DNA from: Pseudomonadota bacterium
Lineage (GTDB): Bacteria; Pseudomonadota; Alphaproteobacteria; Rhizobiales; Aestuariivirgaceae
NCBI GenBank assembly: GCA_016522385.1
Contig: JAEKFU010000328.1
Span: 1-8,319 of the forward strand
DNA: 8,319 nucleotides
Direction: 5' to 3'
The translations under genes were made by a program, and so were the position numbers. The stretch's first letter is position 1. Every line of letters starts with the position of its first letter. This document shows positions 1 through 6,851 of the stretch, one piece after another. The notes beneath the pieces were generated by a model that was not told where the DNA came from, did not search any database, and saw only the letters and a program-made list of their open reading frames with translations.

Positions 1-725
1 AGGACCTCGATGTTGTGTTCGTCGATGCGCTGCATGGCCCAATAGGCGAGGTAGCCGGCAATAAGACCAAGGATAGCGCCGCCAACCGCTTCGCCGAGAA
101 ACAGCTTGATGACAGTGAGAACTCCGACTTCTTCACCGTGGGCACCGGGGCCAACGGCAATCGCCAGCATTATGATGAAGACAACAACACCGACGCCGTC
201 ATTGAACAGCGACTCGCCGGCAATCTTGGCTCTCAGCAGAGATGGAATCTTGATGACTTTCAGCAATCCCAGCACGGCGACCGGATCGGTCGGGCTGATC
301 AATGCGCCGAAGACAAGTGCCCAGATGAACGGTATCCCAACACCGGCCATCTGCATGACGAAATACATTGTGCCGCCGATCAGGAAAGTCGATGTGATGA
401 CACCGAGGCTTGCCATGATGCCGATCGCCCATTTGCGCTGGGCCATCTCGTCAAGATCGACGTGGACGGCGCCAGCGAATAGCAGCAAGGACAGCATGCC
501 TTCCATCAGCGTCGTGGCGAAATCGATCCGGGTCAATTGGGCGGTGACGACATCGCTGATCCCGAATTGGGGTGCAGCGAGATCGGCGACAATGACAACG
601 CCGGAGGCAGCGAGCGCCATGATCACCAAGCCGATCGTGTGCGGCAGCTTGATCAGGTTGTGATTGATGAAACCGAAGATCGCCGACAGGCTCAGTAGTA
701 GGGCAGAAATCTCAAACAAGTTCAT
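1..725 (-). CDS. NhaP-type (CPA family) cation/proton antiporter, partial (C-terminus beyond left edge)
   Basis: Integral inner-membrane antiporter that exchanges protons for Na+ or K+ and serves pH and ion homeostasis. I translated 241 residues from ATG at 725 down to the window edge. The start is hydrophobic (MNLFEISALLLSLSAIFGF), as in family members. SPTDPVA at residues 144-150 and GESLFND at 170-176 are the conserved half-helix and ion-binding motifs, with N175-D176 as the expected transport residues. About 6-7 membrane segments are visible. The family usually runs to 400 residues or more, so roughly half is present. No Shine-Dalgarno precedes the ATG: only about 8 bp separate it from an inverted-repeat element (734-1002). 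The same frame is open upstream to a stop at 900-902, and an in-frame ATG at 845 lies inside the element, but that extension looks non-native. The ion specificity cannot be told. Confidence 0.9.
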   Translation of the reverse strand, partial: MNLFEISALLLSLSAIFGFINHNLIKLPHTIGLVIMALAASGVVIVADLAAPQFGISDVVTAQLTRIDFATTLMEGMLSLLLFAGAVHVDLDEMAQRKWAIGIMASLGVITSTFLIGGTMYFVMQMAGVGIPFIWALVFGALISPTDPVAVLGLLKVIKIPSLLRAKIAGESLFNDGVGVVVFIIMLAIAVGPGAHGEEVGVLTVIKLFLGEAVGGAILGLIAGYLAYWAMQRIDEHNIEV

Positions 726-734
726 TCTGTTTAA

Positions 735-766
735 GGTCCGTTGGCAGCCAAGGTTGTGGTGCAGGT
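735..766 (+). repeat. Left terminal inverted repeat of the 734-1002 element
   Basis: Begins GGTCCGTTGGCAGCCAAG and pairs with 970-1001 at 29 of 32 positions; mismatches fall at 753, 756 and 763. Confidence 0.85.
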
Positions 767-969
767 TTGACGGGATAGGTGCAGCTTTGCAGGTGTGATG
801 AGGAAGGACATGCGGGCAAGTTCGACGACGAACACTCCTGAACATATGCCAATCTTGTTGTATCCCGAATGGGCGTGTCCCATTAAGCCACTGGGGATGT
901 TACATTGCATGGCTTGAAGGGAGGGGCCTGCTACGCCACTAAACGTTGGCCAAAGATAAGTTGGGACGC

Positions 970-1001
970 ACCAGCACCATAAACTTGGCTGCCAACGGAC
1001 C
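970..1001 (-). repeat. Right terminal inverted repeat of the 734-1002 element
   Basis: Reverse complement of 735-766 with three mismatches. It ends 9 bp from the ccdA stop codon. Confidence 0.85.
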
Positions 1002-1010
1002 CTAGACTAT

Positions 1011-1751
1011 TCAACCGAGATTTGCGAGACCGGGAAAAGTTTCGAGCATCCAATAGGCCATGGTCTGCATGGCACCGGTCAGGAATGCGATACCGGTCAG
1101 CACCAACAGGCCGCCCATGGCCTTTTCAACTGAACCGAGATAAGGGCGGAACCGTTTGGCAAATTCGAGAAACCGCTCCATGCCGACGGCGGCCAGCAGG
1201 AACGGCACCCCAAGGCCCATTGAGTATATGAACAACAGGAATGCCCCGTTGGAAACACTGTCTTCAGAGGCGGCAATGGCCAGGATGGCGGCAAGAATCG
1301 GTCCGATACACGGCGTCCAGCCGAAGGCAAACGCAAGACCGATGATGTAGGCACCGACAAGGCCCCTCGGCCGTGAGGCGTGGTGATAGCGGGCTTCGCG
1401 GGCAAGCAGGGCGAAGCGGAAAACCCCGAGAAAATGCAGGCCCATGATGATGATAATGACGCCAGCGGCTTGGGAAAGAATGTTCAGATGTTCGCGTAAC
1501 AATTGTCCAAAGACCGATGCCGTGGCGCCGAGCCCAACGAACACAGTCGAAAAACCCAGGACGAAAGTGAAGGCAACCAAAAGGATTTTTGCGTAGGAGA
1601 TGTCGTTATCGCCGTCTATGGCAGTGAGGTCATCCAGCTCTGCACCGGCGAGAAAACACAAATAGGGTGGCACCAAAGGCAATACGCAAGGCGACAGGAA
1701 GCTTAACAGGCCAGCGCCGAAAGCCGCCCAAATTGTCACGTCAAGGTTCAT
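1011..1751 (-). CDS. ccdA: Cytochrome c biogenesis protein CcdA (DsbD-type thiol-disulfide transporter)
   Basis: Inner-membrane protein that carries reducing equivalents from cytoplasmic thioredoxin to periplasmic thioredoxin-like proteins such as CcmG, keeping apocytochrome c haem-binding cysteines reduced. The 246-residue length fits the family. The two redox cysteines sit in their conserved contexts: C22 in SFLSPCVLPLVPPYL (first helix) and C148 in GWTPCIGPIL (fourth helix). About six membrane helices are visible. The frame is open upstream to an ATG at 1826, but the extra 25 residues are not membrane-like and no ribosome site precedes that codon. I prefer ATG at 1751, where family proteins begin, although its own Shine-Dalgarno is weak. 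The gene follows the HIG1 gene by 111 bp on the same strand; that gap holds a perfect palindrome (1823-1835, AACAT/ATGTT arms) and a small hairpin (1798-1810), neither with a T-run. It could be co-transcribed with the mcd unit or have its own promoter. Confidence 0.92.
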   Translation of the reverse strand: MNLDVTIWAAFGAGLLSFLSPCVLPLVPPYLCFLAGAELDDLTAIDGDNDISYAKILLVAFTFVLGFSTVFVGLGATASVFGQLLREHLNILSQAAGVIIIIMGLHFLGVFRFALLAREARYHHASRPRGLVGAYIIGLAFAFGWTPCIGPILAAILAIAASEDSVSNGAFLLFIYSMGLGVPFLLAAVGMERFLEFAKRFRPYLGSVEKAMGGLLVLTGIAFLTGAMQTMAYWMLETFPGLANLG

Positions 1752-1864
1752 TCCGACTGGTCCAGCTGATAACCGGAAGTCCCAGGTTTCACATGCCGGC
1801 CAAACTGGCCCGACAGTCGTTAACATGCAATGTTGAATTCACTCACGCCACCGTCACTTGTGCG

Positions 1865-2053
1865 TCATCCTTGGGCGAACCAGATTGCGGTCATGATCAG
1901 GCAGACCGCGCAAAACTGAAGGATGACTCGCCATCGCATTAGACTCTGCGACCTGTTGGGGTTGCCACCGCGCATCATGTTCCAAAGGCCCAACAGCAGC
2001 ACGACAAAGACCGCGGCGATGGCAATTGGCACGAAATAGTCGAGAATATTCAT
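1865..2053 (-). CDS. HIG1-domain twin transmembrane protein (bacterial Rcf1-like)
   Basis: A 62-residue protein with two helices (about residues 7-25 and 43-60) joined by a polar, positively charged loop. The loop and second helix carry Q36-SLM-R40-W-R42-VIL-Q46, an exact match to the (Q/I)x3(R/H)xRx3Q motif of HIG1 proteins, which in mitochondria (Rcf1/HIGD) modulate cytochrome oxidase and respiratory supercomplexes. In Alphaproteobacteria such proteins are usually annotated only as twin transmembrane protein. I chose ATG at 2053, not the in-frame ATG at 2086: it has GAGAG six to ten bases upstream, begins at the helix (MNILDYFVPI), and follows the dehydrogenase stop by 7 bp, whereas 2086 would overlap that gene. 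The tight spacing implies co-transcription with mcd. The role in this bacterium is inferred, not shown. Confidence 0.85.
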   Translation of the reverse strand: MNILDYFVPIAIAAVFVVLLLGLWNMMRGGNPNRSQSLMRWRVILQFCAVCLIMTAIWFAQG

Positions 2054-2060
2054 TGATCTC

Positions 2061-2957
2061 TCAAGACACCTTGCTGACAAGCGCATCGAGCGCCCTGGCG
2101 GGCAGGAGGCGGCGGGCGGCAGCCATCACGAATGTGGGTGCGGTAACATAGTAATGCGGCTTTGGTCGGGCGCTTTCCGTAGCGTGGATCAGCTTGTCGA
2201 GCACTGCTTCGGGTCCAAGGCGATAACTTGGTCCTATCCTTTTACCGGTCCTGGCGCGGGCCTCGGCCGGCTTTTCCGGCGGTCTTGAGCCGGCAGCAAT
2301 CTTCGGTTCTTCCTTGGCCAACTGCCGGTTGTATTCATCGCGGTGCGGCGAGTTCTCCATGTCGACGCTGCGCTTGAGATGGGCAATGGCATGTTCTCGA
2401 AAGCGCGAGCGGATCGGTCCAGGCTCAATTTGACAGACATGGATCCCAGTGCCGGCGAGTTCGAGTCGCATCGTGTCCGACAGTGCTTCAAGGGCAAATT
2501 TCGAAGCGTTGTAAGCACCACGCCATTTCATCGCCACCAGGCCAAGCACTGATGAGCATTGTACGATCCGGCCGCCGCCATTTGAACGCATCGACGGGAT
2601 GATGCGGCACGTGAGGTCATGCCAACCAAATAAGTTAGCTTCAAACTGGGCGCGCAGGACGTCCGGCGTCAGATCCTCTACCGCGCCGGGCTGCCCGTAG
2701 GCACCATTGTTGAAAAGGGCGTGGACACGACCCCCGGTACGTTCGAGGACATTATCGGCACAGGCGGCGACTGCGTCCGGTTCGGCATAATCGAGATAGA
2801 CCGTCTCCAGGCCTTCTTGTTGGAGCCGGTCGAGATCGTCCTGATTTCGGGCACTGGCAATGACCCGCCAGCCGCGTTCGGCCATGCCATGGGCACAGGT
2901 ATAGCCGATGCCTGATGAGCAACCGGTGATTAGAATGGAGCGTTGGACACCGGTCAA
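2061..2957 (-). CDS. Short-chain dehydrogenase/reductase (SDR), classical family
   Basis: Cytosolic NAD(P)-dependent oxidoreductase of unknown substrate, 298 residues. Visible motifs in order: the dinucleotide-binding TGCSSGIG (11-18); R37 after the second strand, which favours NADP(H); NNG (83-85); structural N108; and the catalytic set S136, Y149, K153 (YNASK). Residues about 214-245 form a charged, Pro- and Arg-rich stretch before the C-terminal domain that looks longer than usual for this type. The start is TTG at 2957, overlapping the mcd stop as TTGA (2954-2957). A strong GGAAGG lies about 8 bases upstream inside the end of mcd, which supports translational coupling. The position directly behind mcd suggests an acyl-CoA or related carbonyl substrate, but that is a guess; such SDRs are commonly annotated without a function. 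Confidence 0.88.
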   Translation of the reverse strand: MTGVQRSILITGCSSGIGYTCAHGMAERGWRVIASARNQDDLDRLQQEGLETVYLDYAEPDAVAACADNVLERTGGRVHALFNNGAYGQPGAVEDLTPDVLRAQFEANLFGWHDLTCRIIPSMRSNGGGRIVQCSSVLGLVAMKWRGAYNASKFALEALSDTMRLELAGTGIHVCQIEPGPIRSRFREHAIAHLKRSVDMENSPHRDEYNRQLAKEEPKIAAGSRPPEKPAEARARTGKRIGPSYRLGPEAVLDKLIHATESARPKPHYYVTAPTFVMAAARRLLPARALDALVSKVS

Positions 2958-4642
2958 TTGCTGCCTTCCAGCAATCGCCGGGCGATGACCTGGGCTTGGA
3001 TCTCGCCGGCGCCTTCAAAAATGTTCAGTATCCGGGCATCGCAGAGCACGCGCGAGACCTGGTACTCGAGTGCAAATCCGTTGCCACCGTGGATCTGCAA
3101 GGCGTTGTCAGCGGCGGCCCAGGCGACGCGAGCGGCCAGCAATTTAGCCATGCCAGCCTCAACGTCGCAACGCCGGCCAGCGTCTTTTTCGCGGGCTGCG
3201 TGATAGGTTAACTGGCGGGCCGCCATCACTTCGGCTGCCATCAAGGCCAGTTTGTCGGCAATGCGTGGGAACTCGACGATCGGTTTGCCGAACTGGATGC
3301 GATCGACGGCGTACTGCAGACCAAGGTCAAGGGCGTTCTGGGCGACGCCGAGGGCGCGGGCAGCGGTCTGGATGCGGGCCGATTCAAAGGTGCGCATGAG
3401 CTGCTTGAAGCCGTCTCCTTCCTCACCGCCGAGCAGGTTTTGGGCCTTGACTTCAAAGCCCTCAAACCGGATTTCGTACTCCTTCATGCCGCGATAGCCG
3501 AGTACCTCGATCTCGCCACCGGACATGCCGTCGGCCGGGAACGGCTCAGCATCGGAGCCGAGTGGTTTTTCAGCCAGGAACATTGACAGGCCCTTGTAGC
3601 CAGGCTCATTCGGGTCAGTGCGGGCCAAGAGAGTCATGACATCAGCGCGCACCGGGTGGGTAATCCAGGTCTTGTTGCCGGTGATCTTGTAGGTATCGCC
3701 GCTTTTTGTGGCACGCGTGCTCAGCGAAGCCAGGTCCGAGCCGGTGTTTGGCTCAGTGAAGACGGCAGTCGGCAGCGTGTCGCCCGAGCCAATGCGCGGC
3801 AACCAATAGTCCTTTTGGGCATCAGTGCCACCGCCGATGATGAGTTCGGCAGCAATCTCGGAACGGGTACCGATCGAGCCGACGGCGATCCAGCCGCGCG
3901 AAAGTTCTTCGGACACCACACACATAGATTCCTTACCCATGCCGAGGCCGCCATACTGTTCCGGCAGTGTCAATGAAAAGACGCCGAGTTCGCTCAGCTC
4001 AGAGATAATCTCGAGCGGAACGTACTCATTTTTAAGATGCCATTCATGGGCGTTCGGCTCGATCTTGTCGGCAACGAAACGGCGCATTTCGCCACGCATC
4101 TGCTCCAGAGTGTCATCAAGGCCGCAATCACCAAAGGTCGTTGTGCCGCGGGCCGCAACGATCAGTTCGGCCAGCCGAGCACGCGCGTGCGGCGTGTTGC
4201 CGAACCGGGTCAGCTCACCAGCCGGACCATCGAACAGGATGGCCGTGTCCGCTTGCCCGAGGTCGAGCTCGGCGGGACGCACGAACTCGGCCTGATTCAT
4301 CGGAATACCACCGGCAATCTGGTTGAGATACTCGCCGAAAATAACCTGGATGAGCAGTTTTTCGAGCTCGCCGAGACGGCCTTGTGACTGCAGGTTCTCG
4401 GCATATCGTGAGGTCTGCCGCAAGGTTTCGACATAGGTCGCAAGCCAGGCGAGACCATGGGCGGCATGCTGGCTATTTTCCAGCAGCTTGGATGAAACCT
4501 TGCCGTTTTCGCTCACTCGTTCGGCGATACAGACCCGGGCAGTCCCATAGAGGCGGTCCACGGCATCAACGGCATGGCGGGTCAGCGCCACGAGATCATC
4601 GAGCTCGATCGTTCCTGAGTCGATGCTTTCCGCCACGCTCAT
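2954..4642 (-). CDS. mcd: (2S)-methylsuccinyl-CoA dehydrogenase (acyl-CoA dehydrogenase family)
   Basis: FAD enzyme of the ethylmalonyl-CoA pathway that oxidises (2S)-methylsuccinyl-CoA to mesaconyl-CoA and passes electrons to ETF. At 562 residues it is much longer than ordinary acyl-CoA dehydrogenases (about 380-400). The extra N-terminal domain of about 170 residues, including QHAAHGLAWLATYVETLRQ (58-76), is the hallmark of Mcd. The catalytic domain starts near residue 176 and carries TEPNTGSD (296-303), QIHGGNGF (516-523) and the active-site glutamate E543 in IFEGAGEIQ. ATG at 4642 is preceded by GAGGA at a good distance. A promoter-like sequence with a palindrome lies 31-58 bp upstream. 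The gene is first in a unit with the SDR and HIG1 genes, and ccr of the same pathway lies further upstream on the same strand. A generic acyl-CoA dehydrogenase is the alternative, but the N-terminal domain argues against it. Confidence 0.92.
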   Translation of the reverse strand: MSVAESIDSGTIELDDLVALTRHAVDAVDRLYGTARVCIAERVSENGKVSSKLLENSQHAAHGLAWLATYVETLRQTSRYAENLQSQGRLGELEKLLIQVIFGEYLNQIAGGIPMNQAEFVRPAELDLGQADTAILFDGPAGELTRFGNTPHARARLAELIVAARGTTTFGDCGLDDTLEQMRGEMRRFVADKIEPNAHEWHLKNEYVPLEIISELSELGVFSLTLPEQYGGLGMGKESMCVVSEELSRGWIAVGSIGTRSEIAAELIIGGGTDAQKDYWLPRIGSGDTLPTAVFTEPNTGSDLASLSTRATKSGDTYKITGNKTWITHPVRADVMTLLARTDPNEPGYKGLSMFLAEKPLGSDAEPFPADGMSGGEIEVLGYRGMKEYEIRFEGFEVKAQNLLGGEEGDGFKQLMRTFESARIQTAARALGVAQNALDLGLQYAVDRIQFGKPIVEFPRIADKLALMAAEVMAARQLTYHAAREKDAGRRCDVEAGMAKLLAARVAWAAADNALQIHGGNGFALEYQVSRVLCDARILNIFEGAGEIQAQVIARRLLEGSN

Positions 4643-4672
4643 GCTGTGTCCTCAAAGGGGCTTGACTGCGCG

Positions 4673-4700
4673 TTTATACCAATCACATGTTGCAATGCAA
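4673..4700 (-). promoter_or_regulatory. Putative mcd promoter with overlapping TTGCA-T-TGCAA palindrome
   Basis: On the minus strand, TTGCAT (4700-4695) and TATAAA (4678-4673) are spaced by 16 bp and resemble -35 and -10 boxes, leaving a leader of about 25 bases before the mcd ATG. The -35 box overlaps a perfect odd palindrome, TTGCATTGCAA (4690-4700), and another TTGCA lies at 4723-4727. From memory, regulators of short-chain acyl-CoA metabolism in Alphaproteobacteria (ScfR/RamB type, such as PccR) bind TTTGCAAA-like sites, so this could be their operator. The boxes and palindrome are seen; the function is inference. Confidence 0.45.
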
Positions 4701-4729
4701 AATGCGGCGCTTTGGCCCACGGTTGCAGG

Positions 4730-5632
4730 TCATTTGGAGGCTTTCATCACCAAAATGACCGCAGCGGCGCAAACTGCCATTCCAATCATTTGAATGACCA
4801 GCAGTGTTTCGTCAAACCATAACCAGGCAATGACCGCCGTCAGCGCCGGTACGAGATAAAACAGCCCGGCTACCTTGGAGACTTCGCCGTGTCTGATCAT
4901 CAGGTAGAGCAGGCTCATGGCACCGATCGACAGAACGAAGACGAGCCAGACCATGGCAAGAATGACCGGCGGCGTCCAGTTGACGTCGAAAGTCTCGGTG
5001 AGTGCGGCGCCGAGTGACACGAACGCACAGCCACCAATGAACTGGAAGACATTGCCGGTCCGCAAATCATGGCCGGCGGCGTAGCGCTTCTGATAAATGG
5101 AGCCTGCTGCAATCGACAATGTCCCGGCGATGCTGACCGCAATCGTGACCGGTGTGATGCCGTAATCCGACCAGGTCAGTTTCGGCCAGAGGACAAGGCT
5201 CACACCGAGAATACCGATGATGAGCCCAAACCAATGCCGACCGGTGATCGTTTCGCCGAGCAGCGGGGCGGCAAGGAAGGCCGTCATCAGGGGCTGCAGG
5301 CCGACAATAAGCGCCGAGACCCCAGCCGGCATGCCGTAATAGACCGCCCAGTAGACCGAACCCAGATATCCGCCGTGGATCAGGGCGCCGACAATTGCGG
5401 CATGCAGTGCATCACGCGGCGAGAGCCAGGGTGCTCTAACGGCGAACGACCATGCGGCGAGCAGCACGCAGACGATGGCATAGCGGTAGACCAGGAAACT
5501 CAAGGGTTCGGCATCGGGGGCGGTCAGGCGGGCGCCGATGAAGCCGGTCGACCACATCATGACGAAAATCAACGGAGCGGCCGTCAGCCAGGCCGGCGGT
5601 CGATCGATGGCGCTTCTGGACGTCTCTGTCAT
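4730..5632 (-). CDS. EamA/DMT-superfamily permease
   Basis: A 300-residue inner-membrane permease of the drug/metabolite transporter superfamily. About ten helices are arranged as two EamA repeats (roughly residues 17-148 and 163-296), each ending in the typical conserved helix; GLQPLMTAFLAAPLLGET (111-128) and FYLVPALTAVIAWLWFDET (258-276) are the equivalent signature segments. Members export or import amino acids, nucleotides or other small metabolites, and the substrate cannot be read from the sequence. ATG at 5632 is used; the ribosome site is weak. A perfect 10-bp palindrome (5638-5647) sits just upstream and could be an operator. The gene runs toward mcd on the same strand with an 87-bp gap that holds what looks like the separate mcd promoter, and it diverges from the YihY gene. 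Confidence 0.9.
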   Translation of the reverse strand: MTETSRSAIDRPPAWLTAAPLIFVMMWSTGFIGARLTAPDAEPLSFLVYRYAIVCVLLAAWSFAVRAPWLSPRDALHAAIVGALIHGGYLGSVYWAVYYGMPAGVSALIVGLQPLMTAFLAAPLLGETITGRHWFGLIIGILGVSLVLWPKLTWSDYGITPVTIAVSIAGTLSIAAGSIYQKRYAAGHDLRTGNVFQFIGGCAFVSLGAALTETFDVNWTPPVILAMVWLVFVLSIGAMSLLYLMIRHGEVSKVAGLFYLVPALTAVIAWLWFDETLLVIQMIGMAVCAAAVILVMKASK

Positions 5633-5731
5633 CTTGTTGACCGGTCACATGTTGTCACTTGCCGTTCGACTTCCTAAGTTTACCCTGCACGGCAGGCCTG
5701 CTGTTAACTTGTCCGGCTGAGGAAATAGACG
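5633..5731. promoter_or_regulatory. Divergent intergenic region with two perfect 10-bp palindromes
   Basis: This stretch must hold the promoters of the permease (leftward) and the YihY gene (rightward). TGACCGGTCA (5638-5647) and GCAGGCCTGC (5692-5701) are perfect palindromes and possible operators. Rightward, TTGTCA (5652-5657) and TAAGTT (5675-5680) are 17 bp apart and form only a weak promoter match. TCACATGTTG at 5645-5654 is repeated exactly at 4683-4692 upstream of mcd. Function is inference. Confidence 0.3.
5719..5724 (+). promoter_or_regulatory. Shine-Dalgarno GAGGAA that decides the YihY start
   Basis: GAGGAA lies 4 bases before ACG (5729) and 7 bases before CTG (5732). It is followed by an in-frame TAG (5726-5728), so translation of the conserved N-terminus must begin at or after 5729. 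Confidence 0.6.
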
Positions 5732-6568
5732 CTGAACAGCTTTAAGTCATTATGCCTGGATGTCTATCACAGGTTCGTCGATGATGATGGATTTCCACTG
5801 GCCGGGAACATTGCCTTTTGTGCGCTGCTGTCGCTGTTTCCTTTCCTGATCCTGTTGACGGGCATGGCCGCGCTGATCGGCAAGGAAGATCTCGCTACGA
5901 CGGTGGTCGACTATCTGTTGTCCGTGGCGCCGGCTGAAATCGTCACCCCTTTCAAGGATGAGATCGAAGCGTTGTTGAAGCCGCTCGATGGTGGTGTGCT
6001 GACCCTGACAGGACTGTTTCTGCTGTATACCGCAGCAGGTGGTGTTGAGAGCCTGCGCACCGGGCTTAACCGGTGTTACAACTTCACCGAAAATCGCATA
6101 TGGCCGTTGCGGTTTGTGCAGAATGTCGCCTTTGTCATTGGTGGAGCGGCGGTGATGATTGTCTTGGCGGTATTGCTTGTGTTCGGGCCACTCTACTGGT
6201 CCAGGGCAGCGGAACTGCTTCCGGTCCTACAGCATTCGACAAGCTGGTTCGAAGCGATGCGCTATCCGATCAGTATCGGGCTCATGTTCATCGGATTGAC
6301 ATTGGCGCATCTATTCTTGCCCGTTGAGCGACATCCGATACGTGAGATCCTGCCCGGCATCGCCTTGACCATCGTCTTATGGTTGATATCGGCATGGATT
6401 TATGCCGATTATCTCGAACATTTTTCGCGGGTGCATGTCGTCTATGCCGGTATCGCCAACGCGATCATTGCGCTGATCTTTCTATACATTACGGCGCTGC
6501 TGCTGATCCTGGGTGGTGAGGTGAATCAGGCGCTCATCAATCGGCGCCGGGATACGGCTGTGGCTTGA
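5732..6568 (+). CDS. YihY/BrkB-family inner-membrane protein with non-canonical start
   Basis: Multi-helix membrane protein of the YihY/BrkB family, once misnamed ribonuclease BN; the molecular role is not established. Reading in frame from 5729, the N-terminus holds the conserved family signature DDDGFPLAGNIAFCALLSLF and the first helix, followed by FLLYTAAGGVESLRTGLNRC, and late GGEVNQALINRRR near the end. About six helices are visible and the roughly 278-residue length is normal. There is no ATG, GTG or TTG between the in-frame TAG (5726) and TTG at 5855, and starting at 5855 would delete the signature and the first helix. A good GAGGAA (5719-5724) points to CTG at 5732, or to ACG at 5729, which is one base from ATG. 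I annotate CTG. If neither works, the gene is poorly expressed or N-terminally crippled. It is the only plus-strand gene and diverges from the DMT permease. Confidence 0.8.
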   Translation: MNSFKSLCLDVYHRFVDDDGFPLAGNIAFCALLSLFPFLILLTGMAALIGKEDLATTVVDYLLSVAPAEIVTPFKDEIEALLKPLDGGVLTLTGLFLLYTAAGGVESLRTGLNRCYNFTENRIWPLRFVQNVAFVIGGAAVMIVLAVLLVFGPLYWSRAAELLPVLQHSTSWFEAMRYPISIGLMFIGLTLAHLFLPVERHPIREILPGIALTIVLWLISAWIYADYLEHFSRVHVVYAGIANAIIALIFLYITALLLILGGEVNQALINRRRDTAVA

Positions 6569-6753
6569 CGTCATCCGCGGCGCAGGCATTCCCTATGCAT
6601 TCTTGTATATTTGGCGCGCCTTGGCGGATTTGGCAAAAGCCGCTTTCTGTTTGAACCAAAGACACTTGCTGTTGCGGCTGTTGGGGCCATTGGCATGGGC
6701 ATTCGGAAGATGGGTGATTATGCCTGCGCCAAAGAGAACCGCCGTGAGAGCTA

Positions 6754-6784
6754 GAGCGTGTCTTTGTCATATGGAACCATTTGA
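6754..6784 (+). repeat. Left terminal inverted repeat of the 6754-7014 element
   Basis: Begins GAGCGTGTCTTT and ends GGAACCATTTGA. It pairs with 6984-7014 with only two mismatches (third and thirteenth bases). Confidence 0.9.
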
Positions 6785-6851
6785 TGGTCCAAATCGGGTC
6801 ACTCGGCTAGTTACGGAACGCAGCGCGATGTGGGTCATCGGGAAAGTTCGG

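Larger units (their letters stand above)
734..1002. mobile_element. MITE-like non-autonomous element with 32-bp terminal inverted repeats
   Basis: The ends are inverted repeats (735-766 and 970-1001) that match at 29 of 32 positions, the outer 18 perfectly. A TA dinucleotide lies on both sides (732-733 and 1003-1004), as expected for IS630/Tc1-mariner-type insertion. The right flank reads CTAG, the preferred IS630 target; the left flank reads TTAA. The 203-bp interior has no credible ORF and contains a small hairpin (820-833). It sits 9 bp from the ccdA stop and about 8 bp from the antiporter ATG. The repeats, size and position are seen directly; the MITE identity is inference. A structured RNA closed by a long end-pairing stem is the main alternative. 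Confidence 0.6.

Noticed and set aside
106..663. Long plus-strand ORFs opposite the antiporter
   Set aside because: The minus strand encodes the conserved SPTDPVA and GESLFND motifs; the plus-strand products look like shadows.
1752..1826. A 25-residue N-terminal extension of CcdA from ATG 1826
   Set aside because: No ribosome site precedes it and the residues do not resemble the CcdA N-terminus; ATG 1751 matches the family start.
3656..4387. Several plus-strand ORFs of 100-156 codons opposite mcd
   Set aside because: Mcd is complete on the minus strand with all catalytic motifs; these frames have no recognisable content.
5069..5677. A 202-codon plus-strand ORF opposite the DMT permease
   Set aside because: It lies antisense to a clearly recognisable permease and its protein is low-complexity and polar, without any family motif.
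6569..6753. Continuation of the YihY frame after its stop, open to the TAG at 6752-6754
   Set aside because: The YihY protein already has a normal length and C-terminus, and the extension overlaps the better supported small gene on the other strand.
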